A DNA stretch of 64,000 bases from Rallus limicola (lineage: Eukaryota; Chordata; Aves; Gruiformes; Rallidae), in the NCBI GenBank assembly GCA_022605955.1, contig JAKCOZ010000040.1:5218558-5282557 (forward strand), written 5' to 3'. The notes below the pieces were generated by a model, which had not been told where the DNA came from, ran no database searches, and worked only from the letters and a program-made list of their open reading frames with translations. Made by a program: the position numbers and the translations under genes. This document shows, one piece after another, positions 32,701 through 44,187 of this stretch. Every line of letters begins with the position of its first letter. Positions within the stretch are counted from its first letter, which is position 1.

Positions 32701-35700
32701 GAAGGGGGTGTGTGGGGGGGGCGGGATCCGCAGGGAAACCAACACCGTTAAAAACGGGAACGTCACCCCCGTAACCCGAGGTGAGCGGTCCCGGGGAGGG
32801 GGTTCCCATTCCCCCACCCTGGGGGATTTGGGGAGAAAGTAGGACCCCGGCAGAGGATTGGGGCTGGCTGAGGACAACCCCCCCCCCCCCCCCCCCCCTG
32901 CCCCGAGCTCTTCCCTCCTCGGATTTAGTTCATTCCCCCGTTTGGTTCTGCCCCGGGAGGTGTGTGTCTGGCCGGGGATGGGAACAGGACGAGGGGTTGT
33001 TCCAGGAGCGATGCCAGTGGCACCGTCAGCCCCGTCCCGGGGATCACGAGGGGATCTGGTTTTGGGGCAGCTGGACCCTGTCCTCTTGCTTGGCCCTCAA
33101 AGGGTTGGGCAGGTCAGTGGTTGGGTTGGAGTTAAACCCCAAACCAGCGTGTCGTGCACCCCAGCAACATCCAAATTACTTGTTTTAAGGTTCAAAACAT
33201 TAAAAACAAGCCAGGGCAGAGCACGGCCGGTGATTCAAACCGGCCCCGGGGGCTCTGCTGGCCATTGGGAAATGCCCCCGAGCCCCTTTCCAAGCCCAGC
33301 AGCTCCTGGCTCCGAAGTCGGGGTGCTGAGCCCCATCCAGGCTCGCTCAGGGGCTTCACACGGGGCTGGATCCCGTGGCAGAGGGTGGGTGCGTAGCTCC
33401 TCTCCCTGCAGCTCGTCCTGTGTTGAACCCGTGACGGGACGGAGCCCTCGGCGGGGCAGAGGTTCCCTGGTCTGTGCAGATACTCGAGGGCGCTGGGCTC
33501 CAGCCCTTCCTCGGAAAAGATCCCCCCGGGATGGCTGGAAGGATTGCCGGGGGGGGGGGAACACAGAGATTTTTGGGGATAAACTACCCCGGGGAATCAT
33601 TATCCCGCATGTTTTGACCCTCTCCTCCCCAAGTCAATTAGCTCAGAGCTCTCTGTTGGAGGGGATTAACCAGCAGGTACCTGGGTCTGTTCCCTGTCCC
33701 ACGCTCAGGCTTCGCATGATGCTTTTCGCCCGGAGGGAGCCCCTTTTCTGCAGGAGGTGCCCGGACGCGCTCCCGGGAAGCAGCAGCCGCCGGGTGAGTC
33801 ATCTCTGTGCAGAAATAGCTCCTCCGGGAGCGGTGACAGGGTCCTGCAGGGATTTCAGAGCTCTGCCCCCCTTCCCTCACCCCCCCCCCGGATGGAGCAG
33901 GATGCTCCATCCCACGCGGCTAACGGTGTGCCCACAGGCTCCTGGCTGGATGTAACGGGGTAATGTAGGGCTGGGAGATCAGCTAAGTGATTTTTTTGGG
34001 GGGGGAGGGGGGGGGTGTTTTTCTCATCTTTGCTCCCCTCCTGCGTGGGACAGACAGAGCCAGGGTTTGAGGTGGCTGCTTGTCCTGCAGCCAGGGAGGA
34101 TGAGTGCTGGATCATCAGGAGTCGCTCTCAGGGCTGGTACCTCCCTGTTCTGTATCAAGGGAAAACAGCACATGAGAGGGGGGGGGAAGGAGGGGGTGTA
34201 ATTTGCCCAACAGCCCCAGGAGGCTGGTGATGGGAAATCCCATCCCAGACCTTTATCCACGCTGGTTTCAGGTGTGATCATTCCCCTGCATGAAGGTGAT
34301 GCTCATTTCGGTACCGTTAATCGCGGTGCTGGGGACGGCTGGGAGCCCAGAGTGGCTCTTGTGGGTCCGTGGCAGGGATGCTCCATCTCCTGCCAGTAGC
34401 CAGGAGCAGCAATTGTCCAAACCGACTCCATGGCTTAGGGTTTTCCTTCAAAATCCCACCAAAAAACACGGTCCAGTGGCCTCTCCTCCCAGTATGACCC
34501 ACAGAAGGGAAGCTGCTGCCTGGGGGATGCTCTGTGCAGGAGTGCTGGGGACAAGGAGCCTGGTAGTGCAGTTGGTTTTGATTTCCAGCTCTTGGGAGCA
34601 GCTGGATTTAGCCCTGCAGAGCGGAGCTGCCCCTGGGAGGTGGGGAGGGTTGAGCTCCTGGGGAGCTGGGCTGAGGATGATGAGATTGACGTGGCTGATG
34701 CTGCGTCCAACTTGTGCTGGTTGGAGCTACAAGAAGCCAGAAGGGACCAGAGTGGCTGTTCCCCAGCTCACGGGTCGGGGGGTTGTGTATGAAACAAAAC
34801 ATTAAACCAGGGGGGATGGATGGGATGGATGGGATGGATGGATGGATGGAGTCCCAGGAACCTCATCCAAAAAGCCACTAAAGGGACCTTCTGTCCAGGT
34901 CTCTGTGCTGCCAGCTGTTCCTGTTCTGCAAAACACAAAACTCTCCCCCCTGAAGAACTTTTTCAGGGCCCTCCCCATGTCCACATCCCCCCTTAGAGCC
35001 ACCTGCAGTGGGATAACCAGCCCTCCCTGTGCCGCTGCACCGGTACCACAACGTTTCCTTCAGGCTTAGACCCAAATTCTTCTCTCCCTGCTGGCAGCTC
35101 GTTACAAATAACAGCAGAAATCACAGTTAGTCCTTCGCTCCTTCACTCCTGGTTCTTTTCTTCTATTTCTCTTGGTTCAGAACTGAAAAATCCCGGTGGT
35201 TAAAGCCACCCCCAGGGCTGCAAATCAATACACAGCTGCTTCCCCAAAGAAACCCCCCCAGTGTTTGGCTGGAAGGCTTCACCCTGAGGTGCTTTGACGA
35301 GCTGTCCACAGGGGTTTCGTGTCGTGTCCCCTCTTCCCTGTGCAGCGTCACCTCCACGCTGCAGCCGTGGGTTATTTTAGCAGAGTCATGAAGCGCGTTT
35401 GTGCCCAAAATAGTTGGATGCTGGGCTTCCAACCAGCCCAATCCCACACAAATCACCTTCAGCTGAAATACTCTTCCTGTTGGCATGCTGGTGACCAAAA
35501 AAAACCCACCCTGTAATCATTGAAATCCTCCTAGTGCCAAGCTAAGCTGAGCTACTGGTTACCCAGTTAAAATTTCCAGTGTCCCAGTTGGGTTGTTCCA
35601 TCTGCCCAGGTTTCCAGCCGCCTTTGGCTGTGAGGGTGTGGGGTTTTGGGGGGGGGGCATGGGGAGGGGGGTTTGAGGTTTGCCATCACTCTGCTTGCTG

Positions 35701-36222
35701 GGGACCACAGCAGGTCAGCAGAATTCAGGAGCCGTATCCTGGGTTCTGGCATGACTCCAGGGTAGGATCCTGGCACATCCTCCCCGGAGCTGCCTGGGCA
35801 CCAGCTTTCAGTCCAGGGTAACAACTCCATTTAAAAAAAAAAATAACCATAAAAAAACCCCCAACTTAATCATACTGGAAGAAAACTGGGGCAGTTTTGG
35901 ACCAGGGCTTGTGTCGCTGGGGTTTATAGCTGAGCTGTGCTGCTGGCTCGCTTTCCCGTGCCGCACAGCCCGGCTGCTGGGGGGGAATTAAGAGGGATCA
36001 GGAGCATTAAACGGGCTCTGCCCCTCGCTCTGCTCTCTGGAGACTCTTAATTCCTCTGTCCCTGGTACAGAAGGTCCCAAGCCTGGGAGATGGCTGCTGG
36101 ATGCAGAGCCTGGCCATGCCGTGACACTTGTTGCCATGCTGAGACGTGGCAACTGGGGAGAAGCCAAGCCCCTAACCAAACTCTCCCACATCCCCCCCCC
36201 CCCCCTTCTCTGTGGTTTGCAG
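32157..36222 (+). other. PHOSPHO1: Non-coding region, probable first intron of PHOSPHO1
   Basis: GC-rich non-coding sequence between the CpG-island donor and the acceptor of the ATG exon. It includes a long poly-C run (about 32,879-32,899), a GGAT microsatellite (34,815-34,850) and several G-runs. The long GC-rich open frames here show no protein signature. Intron status depends on the inferred leader exon. Confidence 0.45.
34815..34850 (+). repeat. (GGAT)n microsatellite
   Basis: ggatggatgggat-type tetra/pentanucleotide repeat of about 36 bp. Confidence 0.9.
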
Positions 36223-36271
36223 CCCAGCCAGCCCTAAGCGCTGCCCTCAGCATCGCGGCGCCGGCACAGTG

Positions 36272-36286
36272 ATGGTCTTACAATGA
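36272..36286 (+). promoter_or_regulatory. PHOSPHO1: Four-residue upstream ORF overlapping the PHOSPHO1 start (ATGA overlap)
   Basis: atg gtc tta caa tga lies in the leader of the ATG exon. Its TGA (36,284-36,286) overlaps the PHOSPHO1 ATG (36,283-36,285) as ATGA. The uORF start has G at -3 and G at +4 (strong context), whereas the main ATG has A at both positions. This geometry favours termination-reinitiation. Confidence 0.6.
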
Positions 36287-37814
36287 AAAGGTGCTGCGAG
36301 GGCGTTGGGCTGCCATGCCTGTTTAAGGTCAGTGCCATCCTCATCTCCCCCTCATCCCCTCTCTGCTCAAGGAACAGGACTTGGGTCCCCGTCCTGCGGC
36401 GCTGGGAGGTGGGTGGGTGCTGCTGGAGCCAGCGTGGATTCAGCTGAGTGGGAGGGCACGGAGGGAGGGTTGGGCTGGGGCTCACCAGCTTTGCACCATG
36501 TCATGGAAGAGGGTTGATGTTGGCTTTAGGGCAGGGCAGGAGGTGGCTCTGAGCTACCCCCAGCTTCTCCAGAGCGTGTGGTGCCTGCAGAGCCCGATCC
36601 TGGGGGGAACTGCACCCTGCAAAGCACTGTCCTCTCTCTTGGGGGGGCGTCTACAGGGACACAGCCCCCTTTTCAGAGAGGGGGACAGGAGCAGACTGGG
36701 GAGCAACCCCCCCCCCCCCCCATCCCCTCCCTGCACTGAACACCCCAATACTGGTGCTGTCCCCAGGTCCCCTGGGAGGGGTCACTGGCACAGTGACCGC
36801 CTTGCCTGCAGGGATGGGATTAGCAGTGACCAAACGATCCCTTTATAGGCAGGATAAACGCTTTAGGGCTGGACCTGGGGTAAATCAGCAGGGGATTACC
36901 CCCCCCCCACCCCACCCCCCCAAACCCAGGCGGGTTGAGGGCCGGGTGAGGACCCGAGGGGCCGTGGGCTTGTCCCTGCTGGGGTTGTGCCCGAGCTGAA
37001 GCAAAGTGCCTTGAGCTAAGGGGTGGGGTGTTCTCCTCCTCCCTCCTCGCAGGGCGTTGGTATGGCCAGTCCCCGGCCACCCAGGTACCTCCTGGTCTTT
37101 GATTTCGACGAGACCATCGTCAACGAGAACAGCGACGACTCCATCGTGCGGGCGGCGCCGGGGCAGGTGCTCCCGGAGCGCATCCGCCAGACCTTCCGCG
37201 AGGGCTTCTACAACGAGTACATGCAGCGCGTCCTGGCCTACATGGGGGACCAGGGGGTCAAGATGGGGGACTTCAAGACGGTCTATGAGAACATCCCCCT
37301 GTCCCCCGGCATGCCGGACCTCTTCCAGTTCCTCTCCAAGCACCACGAGCTCTTCGAGATCGTCCTCATCTCCGACGCCAACATGTTCGGCATCGAGTGC
37401 AGCCTGAGGGCAGCCGGGTTCTACTCCCTCTTCCGTAAGATCTTCAGCAACCCCTCCGGCTTCGACAAGAAGGGGTACTTCACCCTGGGGCCCTACCACA
37501 GCCACAAGTGCCTTGACTGCCCGGCCAACATGTGCAAACGCAAGATCCTCACCGAGTACCTGGCAGAGAGAGCCCGGGAGGAGGTGGAATTCGAGCGGGT
37601 CTTCTACGTGGGAGACGGGGCCAACGACTTCTGCCCTTCCGTGACTCTGACTTCAGCCGACGTGGCTTTCCCAAGGAAAGGCTACCCCATGCACTGCATG
37701 ACCCAGGAGATGGAGAAGAAGCAGCCTGGAGCTTTCCAGGCCACCGTCGTCCCCTGGGAGTCGGCTGCAGAAGTTGCCCGCTATCTCCAGGAGGTTCTCA
37801 AGAAGAAGTGTTGA
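36283..37814 (+). CDS. PHOSPHO1: PHOSPHO1, HAD-family phosphoethanolamine/phosphocholine phosphatase (two coding exons)
   Basis: Coding exons: 36283-36327 (15 residues, MKRCCEG...) and 37053-37814, joined in phase 0 through a gtcagt donor and a ctcctcgcag acceptor, giving 268 residues. The HAD nucleophile motif DFDET places Asp32 and Asp34 at the numbering used for human PHOSPHO1, which supports including the short first coding exon instead of starting at Met19 (37,062). Further HAD motifs are LISDAN and the acidic GDGANDFCP near residue 200. The family hydrolyses phosphoethanolamine and phosphocholine inside matrix vesicles of chondrocytes and osteoblasts, supplying phosphate for the first mineral; this is family knowledge. 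Translation may be damped by the overlapping upstream ORF. The gene converges with ABI3. Confidence 0.97.
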
Positions 37815-39170
37815 GGATGGGAACAGACTCTCTTATTCTAAGCAGCTGGGAAAGGAGAAGCTTGGGGGGAAAGGGGGTAACATCCTGTACCCCACGCTCC
37901 TTGGCTCTGCACGCCCAGCCCCCCCCCCCCAGCTGCTTTCCTGCCTTTGCTCCCTGAGTTCCTCCTCCCCCACCCCGGTGATTAAAGCACTTTCTCCAGG
38001 TCCCCCCTGCTCCTTCCCCTGCCGTGTTGATGAAGCCTTCTCTATGCAGCTCGGCCATCTCCTCCAGCGCGGCTGTTTGCCAACACTAAGGGTGACTTGG
38101 GTGGGTTGGTTGGTTTTTTGTCCCTTTTAAGGTCACAAGAGCAATTCCCAAAAGCCCAGCAGCCGGCTCCTGGCAGGCTGGGTCCTGCACATGCTTCCTC
38201 CTGCCTTCACCCCCCTCACCCACCCGGCCACGCCAGGAGCTGTGGTGCTGCTGCCTTGAACCTGACACTCACAGGCTCCTTTGCCTCTTTGGGAAGCCAC
38301 TGGAAGTGTGACTTGGGGACTTGGTGCTGCCCAGCCTCCCCTCTGCACCCCACCTGGGCAGGCGGCTCGTGGCTCAGCTCCTGAGCCTTGTGATGGGGTC
38401 AGTTGTCCCTTGAGACATTATTGTCTGGAAAAAACTGATGTGAGGGACAAAAAACCTTTTGGAGAGGTGGGACTTTAAAACCAAACCCTTTAGTGTCCAT
38501 CCCTACTTGCCCAGGGCACGGGGAGCGCATCCCTGGGCAGGGAGGAGGACCTGCCCTTGCCTTCCACCTCCATCCTCTGCTTCCAGGGCGAACCAGCCCC
38601 CACGTTCCCCAGGGTGGACAGGTTCCTCCTCGCCCTCAGCCAGCACCAGTCGTCTCCTCGTGTCTCCCACCGACCCCTCCACTCACCCAGGGGTCCATTC
38701 CCCTCCTGCCCTGGTGCCCAACCTCCCTGGGGAGATGCGGTGCTGTAGCACTTCTGGCATCATGTCCTCAAGAGGCCAAACCCCCTCACCCCACCCCCCT
38801 CTGCCCCACTGCAGTATTAATTACCCCTTCTAATTGCACTCTGCAGGGGGGAACCGACAGTATTCGCTGCTCTCTGGTGTTGGCTTCTCCTGGATTTCTC
38901 TGCAGCCTTACCAGCCCCCGAGGGCGGCTGTATCTCCTCCACAGCCTAGAAACCCCGACAGCATCCTGAGCAGTGAGGAAATAACCAAAGCAGCCCTGAG
39001 TTGTTCCTCTATTTCATCCCCCCACCCCAGCAGCACCCCTTTCCCCCTTCCACCCCCACCCCTTTCCCCCTTCCACCCCCCACCCCTCCCAAACTTTGTT
39101 CTTCCTCCTCCAGACCCTGTTCAACTGTGTGGAACTTAAAGCCATGGAATAAACAAGCAGAGAAATGTTC
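37815..39170 (+). other. PHOSPHO1: PHOSPHO1 3' UTR (end uncertain)
   Basis: Non-coding sequence after the TGA. There are two candidate poly(A) signals: ATTAAA at 37,981-37,986 (short UTR) and AATAAA at 39,148-39,153 (long UTR). With the distal site, the 3' end lies about 800 bases from the ABI3 stop codon on the opposite strand. Confidence 0.5.
39148..39153 (+). terminator. PHOSPHO1: AATAAA poly(A) signal, candidate distal PHOSPHO1 3' end
   Basis: Canonical hexamer in 'ccatggaataaacaag', the only AATAAA on the plus strand between the PHOSPHO1 stop and the ABI3 stop that I could see. Confidence 0.5.
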
Positions 39171-39696
39171 TGTACAGAGAGCTCTATCGCGATATATTGC
39201 GGGTACACGGGCTGGTTGTAGCCAGGACAGAAACCTGGTGTGAGACAGCGTGCTCAGTTACACCCACGTGTTGTTTCTCATCCTTGGGTCTGGGAAGGGG
39301 AAGGGAAGGGGGGGTGGCACTGGGGGGAAGCTGCAGAGCGGGGTCCAGGCTCCAAGGGCTGCTCTGCAGGTTGGGGATGACACTACCAGGACCCCTTTGG
39401 GGTGGGCTGGGGCTCTGTCTCATCCCCCCTCTGCCTTTTGAGCTCACGGGGACAGCAGGCAGGGTCCTGGGGCTGTGATGGGTGCTGCCTTCTCCTTGGC
39501 CCCTGTCACCTCTCTCTGTGGTTTGGGATGCTCACCAAGAGCATCACCAGGAGCATCATCCCAACATGCTGTGTTTACATCAGCCCAGCACATTGCTGTG
39601 TCCCGGTGCTGAACCTCCCCAGCACCAGCATCAGCATCAGCCAGAGCTGCTGCCATTAAAAACGTAAATACAAGGCAGAGGGGAGAGGGGATGGGC

Positions 39697-39803
39697 TGGG
39701 GGAGGATGCTCTGGGTGCTGGGGGAGGATGCTCTGGGTGCTGGGGGAGGATGCTCTGGGTGCTGGGGGAGGATGCTCTGGGTGCTGGGGGAGGATGCTCT
39801 GGC
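39697..39803. repeat. 22-bp tandem repeat, five copies, in the probable ABI3 3' UTR
   Basis: 'gatgctctgggtgctgggggag' recurs with an exact 22-base period at 39705, 39727, 39749, 39771 and 39793. It lies about 170 bases past the ABI3 stop codon on the ABI3-sense strand, so probably in its 3' UTR. Confidence 0.92.
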
Positions 39804-39967
39804 TGCTGCCACCCAGTCTGCCCCCACGAGGGCTGAGCTGTGGGTTATCCCAGCTGTGCAAAGCCAAAATTCAAAGGCGAAGCACAGCCCAGTCCGAGCA
39901 GGATGTGACCCATCCAGGTGGGTGATGCAGGGTTTGGGGGTGCAGGGGGGCTGCCTGGCCTCGGTGC

Positions 39968-42900
39968 TCAGAAGGGCTCCACATAATTGCTGGGGAAGAA
40001 ACCAGCTTCTTCTCCCATGACACCCTCATACCAGCCGTCTGAGTACCGCCGCGTGACGAAGAGGATGGCGCCGGGCTGGAAGGAGAGCTCGTTGTCCTTC
40101 TGCTGCTTGTAGGGGTAAAGGGCCACCACTGCAGGAGGAGGGAAGAGAAGGGGCATGGAGCCCAGCAAGGCCACCCCAGGGGACAGCCCACCACCACGGT
40201 GACGTGAGCAGACCACAGCATCGCTCACTATCCCATCCTGGCCAACTCAGGGCCCTTGGTGCTGGGGTTGTGGGCAGGGGCTCAACCAAAAGCACCACGG
40301 CAGAGAGATCTGAGGGGGGTCTGGGGATCCACTGTACCTTTCTCCAGGTAGTTCTCAGGGGCCCAGGGAGGGTCCTCTGCTGCAGGAGGTGGTGGTAGGG
40401 TCATGTCCTCAAAGTCAGGCAAAGCTGGTGGTGGCAGCACCTCAAAGTCGCCAAGGGCTGCAAAACCCCCAAGAGATCAATGGGGAATGAAGGGCCCCGT
40501 GGGGGGGGACAGAGGCCAACGTGGCCCCAGAGCCTCCCAGGATGAGCATCCCAGGACCACCGAGCACTCACCTGGGGGCACTAGGTCCAGCGGGGGCATG
40601 GGCAGGTCCTCTGAGGGTGGTGAGGGCATGGCTAGGTCCCCTGGCAGCGGTGGGGGTGGTGGGACAGCAGCTGGGGGTGGTGGGGATGGCCCTGGCAAGG
40701 AGGAGGGCGGTGGTGGCGCAGGGATGCCTTCACCAGGGGCTGCCGGAGCTCCGCTCGAGCTGGAGGAGGGGGAATAGCAGCAGTGTCAGGATGGGGGGAG
40801 CAGCCTTTGCCCCCCACTCTTTGGAAACAGCCATGTGCCCAGTGCCAGGACAGGGTGCTATGTGCCATGGTCACCATGGGCAGGAGATCTGGCAAATGCC
40901 CCCCAAACCCCAGATCTTCCATCACAACCCCTTTGCAGAAGAACCTCCCTCCAGCCCGGTCCCTCCCGACCCCCCAGGCAGCGCCGGTACCTGATGGACA
41001 CCAGTGAGGCGGTGGAGGAGGCAGCAGAGAGCTTGTTCTCAGGAACCACGGGCGGCTGGATGGGTTCAGGGACCCGGGTGCTTCTCCTGAGGGCAGAGCA
41101 GGTGCTGACTCCCCAGTACGGGGCCAGGACCCCGGTGGTGACCCCGCAGTGCAGGTGACCCCACCAGGCTGTGTGTCCCCCCCTCTCATCACCCACTCAT
41201 CCCTGCGCCCACCCCCATGCAGCCTCACCCCAGGGTGCCTCCAGCCTGCGCCAACGACTTGATCCCCTTCCGAGACAGGGTGCCGGTGCGGGACAGCTGG
41301 GTGCTGTGGTCCTGCGGGCGCAGGGAGACATGGAGACACGGTGAGGGCAGCCAGAGATGACCATCAAACTCATTGCACCCCTAAAAACTGCGACCTTCCA
41401 CCCCTCAGCTGCAGGAAGCAGCACCCTGAGGTCTCTGCTGGGCCTCCCCACCCCCCCTGATGGCAGCAGCCGAGCGGAAAGACCCAGCTGAGATGCAGAG
41501 GCGGCTGAGAGGCACCCGCCACCGTGGGAACCGTGGCCCCAGCACTCCCACTTCCCCTCCGGCCCCGTGGCGGCTTCACTGGGGACTGGTGCCTGTGAGG
41601 CTGCCGAAACCACACCACCACCCCTCCCAGCAAGGCGTCTTCCTGCGCAAGCGGTTTCGGCGCTGGGAAAGGCGCCGTGGGGGTGAGAGCGTTGTGGCTC
41701 AGTACCAGTCCCAGCAACGCTGCCAGCCTTTGCTGAGCATTGTGTGCCTCAGTTTCCCTTTGCTGTATCAGACCGTGTGTCCCCACCCTGAGCTGGGACC
41801 GTGGATGCCAGCAGGATGAGTGCGCCCTGCATGGGCGGCAGGGCATGGACAGGCCCCATTTCTCCATCGAGGGGAGCTTGAGCCCACCCATGCACCCATC
41901 AGTGCAATGCTGGGGACATCAAGAGCAAGAGCACCCATCCAAGCCCCCCTCTCATGCCTGTGGGGCATCCTCCTTGCCCAGGGCTGACCTTTATGCCGTG
42001 GCCGATGTCATCCAGGATGCTGAAGTTGAGGGGCTTCCTGTAGTAGGGCTCCAGGTTGGGCGGGTTCGGGGGGGACGTGATCTTCTGGTAGGATGGGAAC
42101 TTCTTGCTGACGGTCAACAAGCCGATCTCCCGGCGAGACACCTTCTCCTTGTGCATGTCAACCCTCTGTGGAGATGACATTATCCCCACCATCACATCAC
42201 AGATTGTCCCCACCTCATGCTGCCCCCTCCAAGTCCCACCACCCCTCCCAGTCCCATCCTCCCTGCCTGGAAGGGAAAGGGGTAGGAGGAGGGTCACAGG
42301 GAGGGATCAGGATTGAACCTGAACCCCTTGGCCCAGCTGAAGGCACGGGGGCAGATCCTGCTCTGCTCCATAACATCAGGACAAGCAGTGCCCTTGATGC
42401 CACCATGGCAGAGCTGGCCCTTCCTAAAGCAGGGATTGGGGAGATATGGCAGTGACTGGGGGTGGGAGGCTGTGTGAGGCTTGGCCACCCATAAACTGTT
42501 TTCCCGCTGGTTCCAGTGTGACCACATGGTCCTGTCTCCTCCCATGGTTGGAAAGGCTCCAGGCAGCTTCCAAGTACCGGGAAGAGGGCGGGAGGCCACA
42601 GGACTCTGCATCAGTGTCCCAAAGCTCTGAGAGGACCAGGCTAGGCCCTAACGAGGGGACACTACGGCAGCCAAGCCAACAGCCCAAGTCCCATCACTCC
42701 ACCTCAGCTCCTCTGAGGTTTCCTGGGCAGTTCCTGTGATTCCCTTCTCTGTGATTTGCAAGTGCCCAGACTGGGACATCACCCCAGACACCAGTTTCCC
42801 ACCCTTTGAGGTGCCCAAATCCCTTTTCCCAGAGCCCATCCCTTTCTCAGGACTCAACACCAGCACCGGTCAGAGCACGGCCCCACCTGATCCAGGCAGG

Positions 42901-44187
42901 TGACATCAGCCTCCACCTTGCGCAGCTGGGCTGCCTGCAGGTCCAGCAGCCGGAGGAAGGCGTTGGCCAGGCTGCTGATCTGGTACGTCACGCTGGCCAG
43001 GGACTGGGTGCTCATGGCCATCGTCTCCTCCAGCGCCTTCCGCTTGTCGCTCGCCTGGAGGGGGACAACCCAGCCGGTGGGTCGAGCGCAGCCCGTGCAG
43101 CCACCGCTGCCCTCCATCTTCACTCTGGAGTCACACGGCAGCCAAGATGCTTCCTTCTGCTTTCCAAATGCATCAAACTTCCTCTGCCTGCGCCGGCAGG
43201 ACACACGGACGCCTGTCACACGGACGCCTGTCAGGCAGCGGTGTTCGGCTTTCCCAGCACTGGGGACTTGCTGGGATGCCTCCCAGGGGTGCTGCTGTTT
43301 CAGAGCAGAGCACCCAGCTCAGCTTCCCAGCGCCCTTGGGGACAGCCAGCCGTGCTGTGCCACCAGCCGTGCCACCAGCTGTGCCACCAGCTGTGCCAGG
43401 GACAGCATCTCAGTGCCCTGAACAGCTCAGCACATTTGCTGCTCAGCTCTGCTCCGGTGGGCTGCCCACCGCCAGCCCTGTGCCCACCGCCAGCCCCAGG
43501 ATCTCAGGCTGGCCCCAGCCAAGACATCCCCCACCCCAGCACACAGAGCTTGAACAGACCTTTTCCCTCCTGTTTCACCCCAAAAGCTCCTGTACCCCCC
43601 CCTTCCCTTGGGGGGGCTGCCAGGTCGGGGGGGGGAGGAGGAGGAGGGAAGCTGGCAGCAGCAGAGCACCACACTTGCTCTGTGTGCCCAGGCACCAGGC
43701 TCGCCTCTGCCCTGCCAGGAGCCACCTCAGAAGCCTTGGGGACAGCCTGGGCAAGGCTGGTGGCCCTGGTCCCCTTCTGCAACTCAACCCCCACCCTGAG
43801 AGCTGAGCAGAAACTCTGCTCTGGAGCAAGAGGGGAAACTGAGGCACAGGAAGGAAAAACAACCAAACCCCAACAACTGAGTGGTGTCAGGCAGCGCTCA
43901 CTAAGAGGCCAACAGGGATGCTCTGGCTCCCATCTCCCGGGGGCAGAGCCTTCACCGTCACCCACCAGCCACCCCTCCAGGACTGGGGCTCCCAGCTACC
44001 TCCAGCATCACGCCCAGCCCCGGAGCCAGAGCCCCTCCGGTGCTGTCCCCAGCCGTCCCCGTCCCCTCACCTGCAGGTAGTTGCTCTCGCAGTAGTCAGC
44101 CACGCGGTGCAGGTTGCAGTGGTGGTCGCGCAGGCCCTGCCGCCCCGCCGGGATGTCGCCGTGCTGCAGCTGCTCCAGCTCCGCCAT
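39968..44187 (-). CDS. ABI3: ABI3 (NESH), Abl-interactor family WAVE-complex adaptor (eight coding exons)
   Basis: Coding exons, 5' to 3' on the minus strand: 44187-44071, 43054-42887, 42165-41989, 41311-41229, 41086-40991, 40759-40572, 40457-40338, 40128-39968. All phases join; total 369 residues (human 366). Residues 1-154 form the conserved Abi N-terminus, with the signature [10 protein letters not shown], the basic '[11 protein letters not shown]' stretch and 'LDDIGHGIK'. A Ser/Thr-rich segment follows, then a proline-rich region (about 224-305, many PPPP runs). The C-terminal SH3 domain covers about residues 317-369, with ALYPY, NELSF, DGWYEG and SNYVEP. The family joins WAVE complexes and modulates actin dynamics, with expression mainly in haematopoietic cells and microglia. 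An ETS/PU.1-like site sits just upstream of the ATG. Confidence 0.96.

Noticed and set aside
31569..33955. Long GC-rich open frames (up to 365 codons) on both strands near the CpG island.
   Set aside because: Stop codons are rare in such GC-rich sequence. The translations are Pro/Arg/Gly-rich without motifs, splice-consistent partners or resemblance to known proteins.
36211..36220. RUNX-like tgtggttt near the PHOSPHO1 exon, attractive for a skeletal gene.
   Set aside because: It is part of the splice acceptor context, and a single six-base core occurs by chance many times in the window.
37023..37061. PHOSPHO1 start at an in-frame GTG at 37,023 (or a single-exon start at 37,062).
   Set aside because: 37,023-37,052 is the polypyrimidine tract and acceptor. 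Splicing from 36,327 gives the 268-residue form with the nucleophile at Asp32.
39691..39803. The 22-bp repeat considered as a CRISPR-like array.
   Set aside because: Units are directly tandem with no unique spacers, and the genome is a bird's.
42806..44080. 424-codon plus-strand open frame.
   Set aside because: It lies antisense to the first two ABI3 coding exons and intron 1, with low-complexity composition and no domain. ABI3 explains the coding signal on the other strand.
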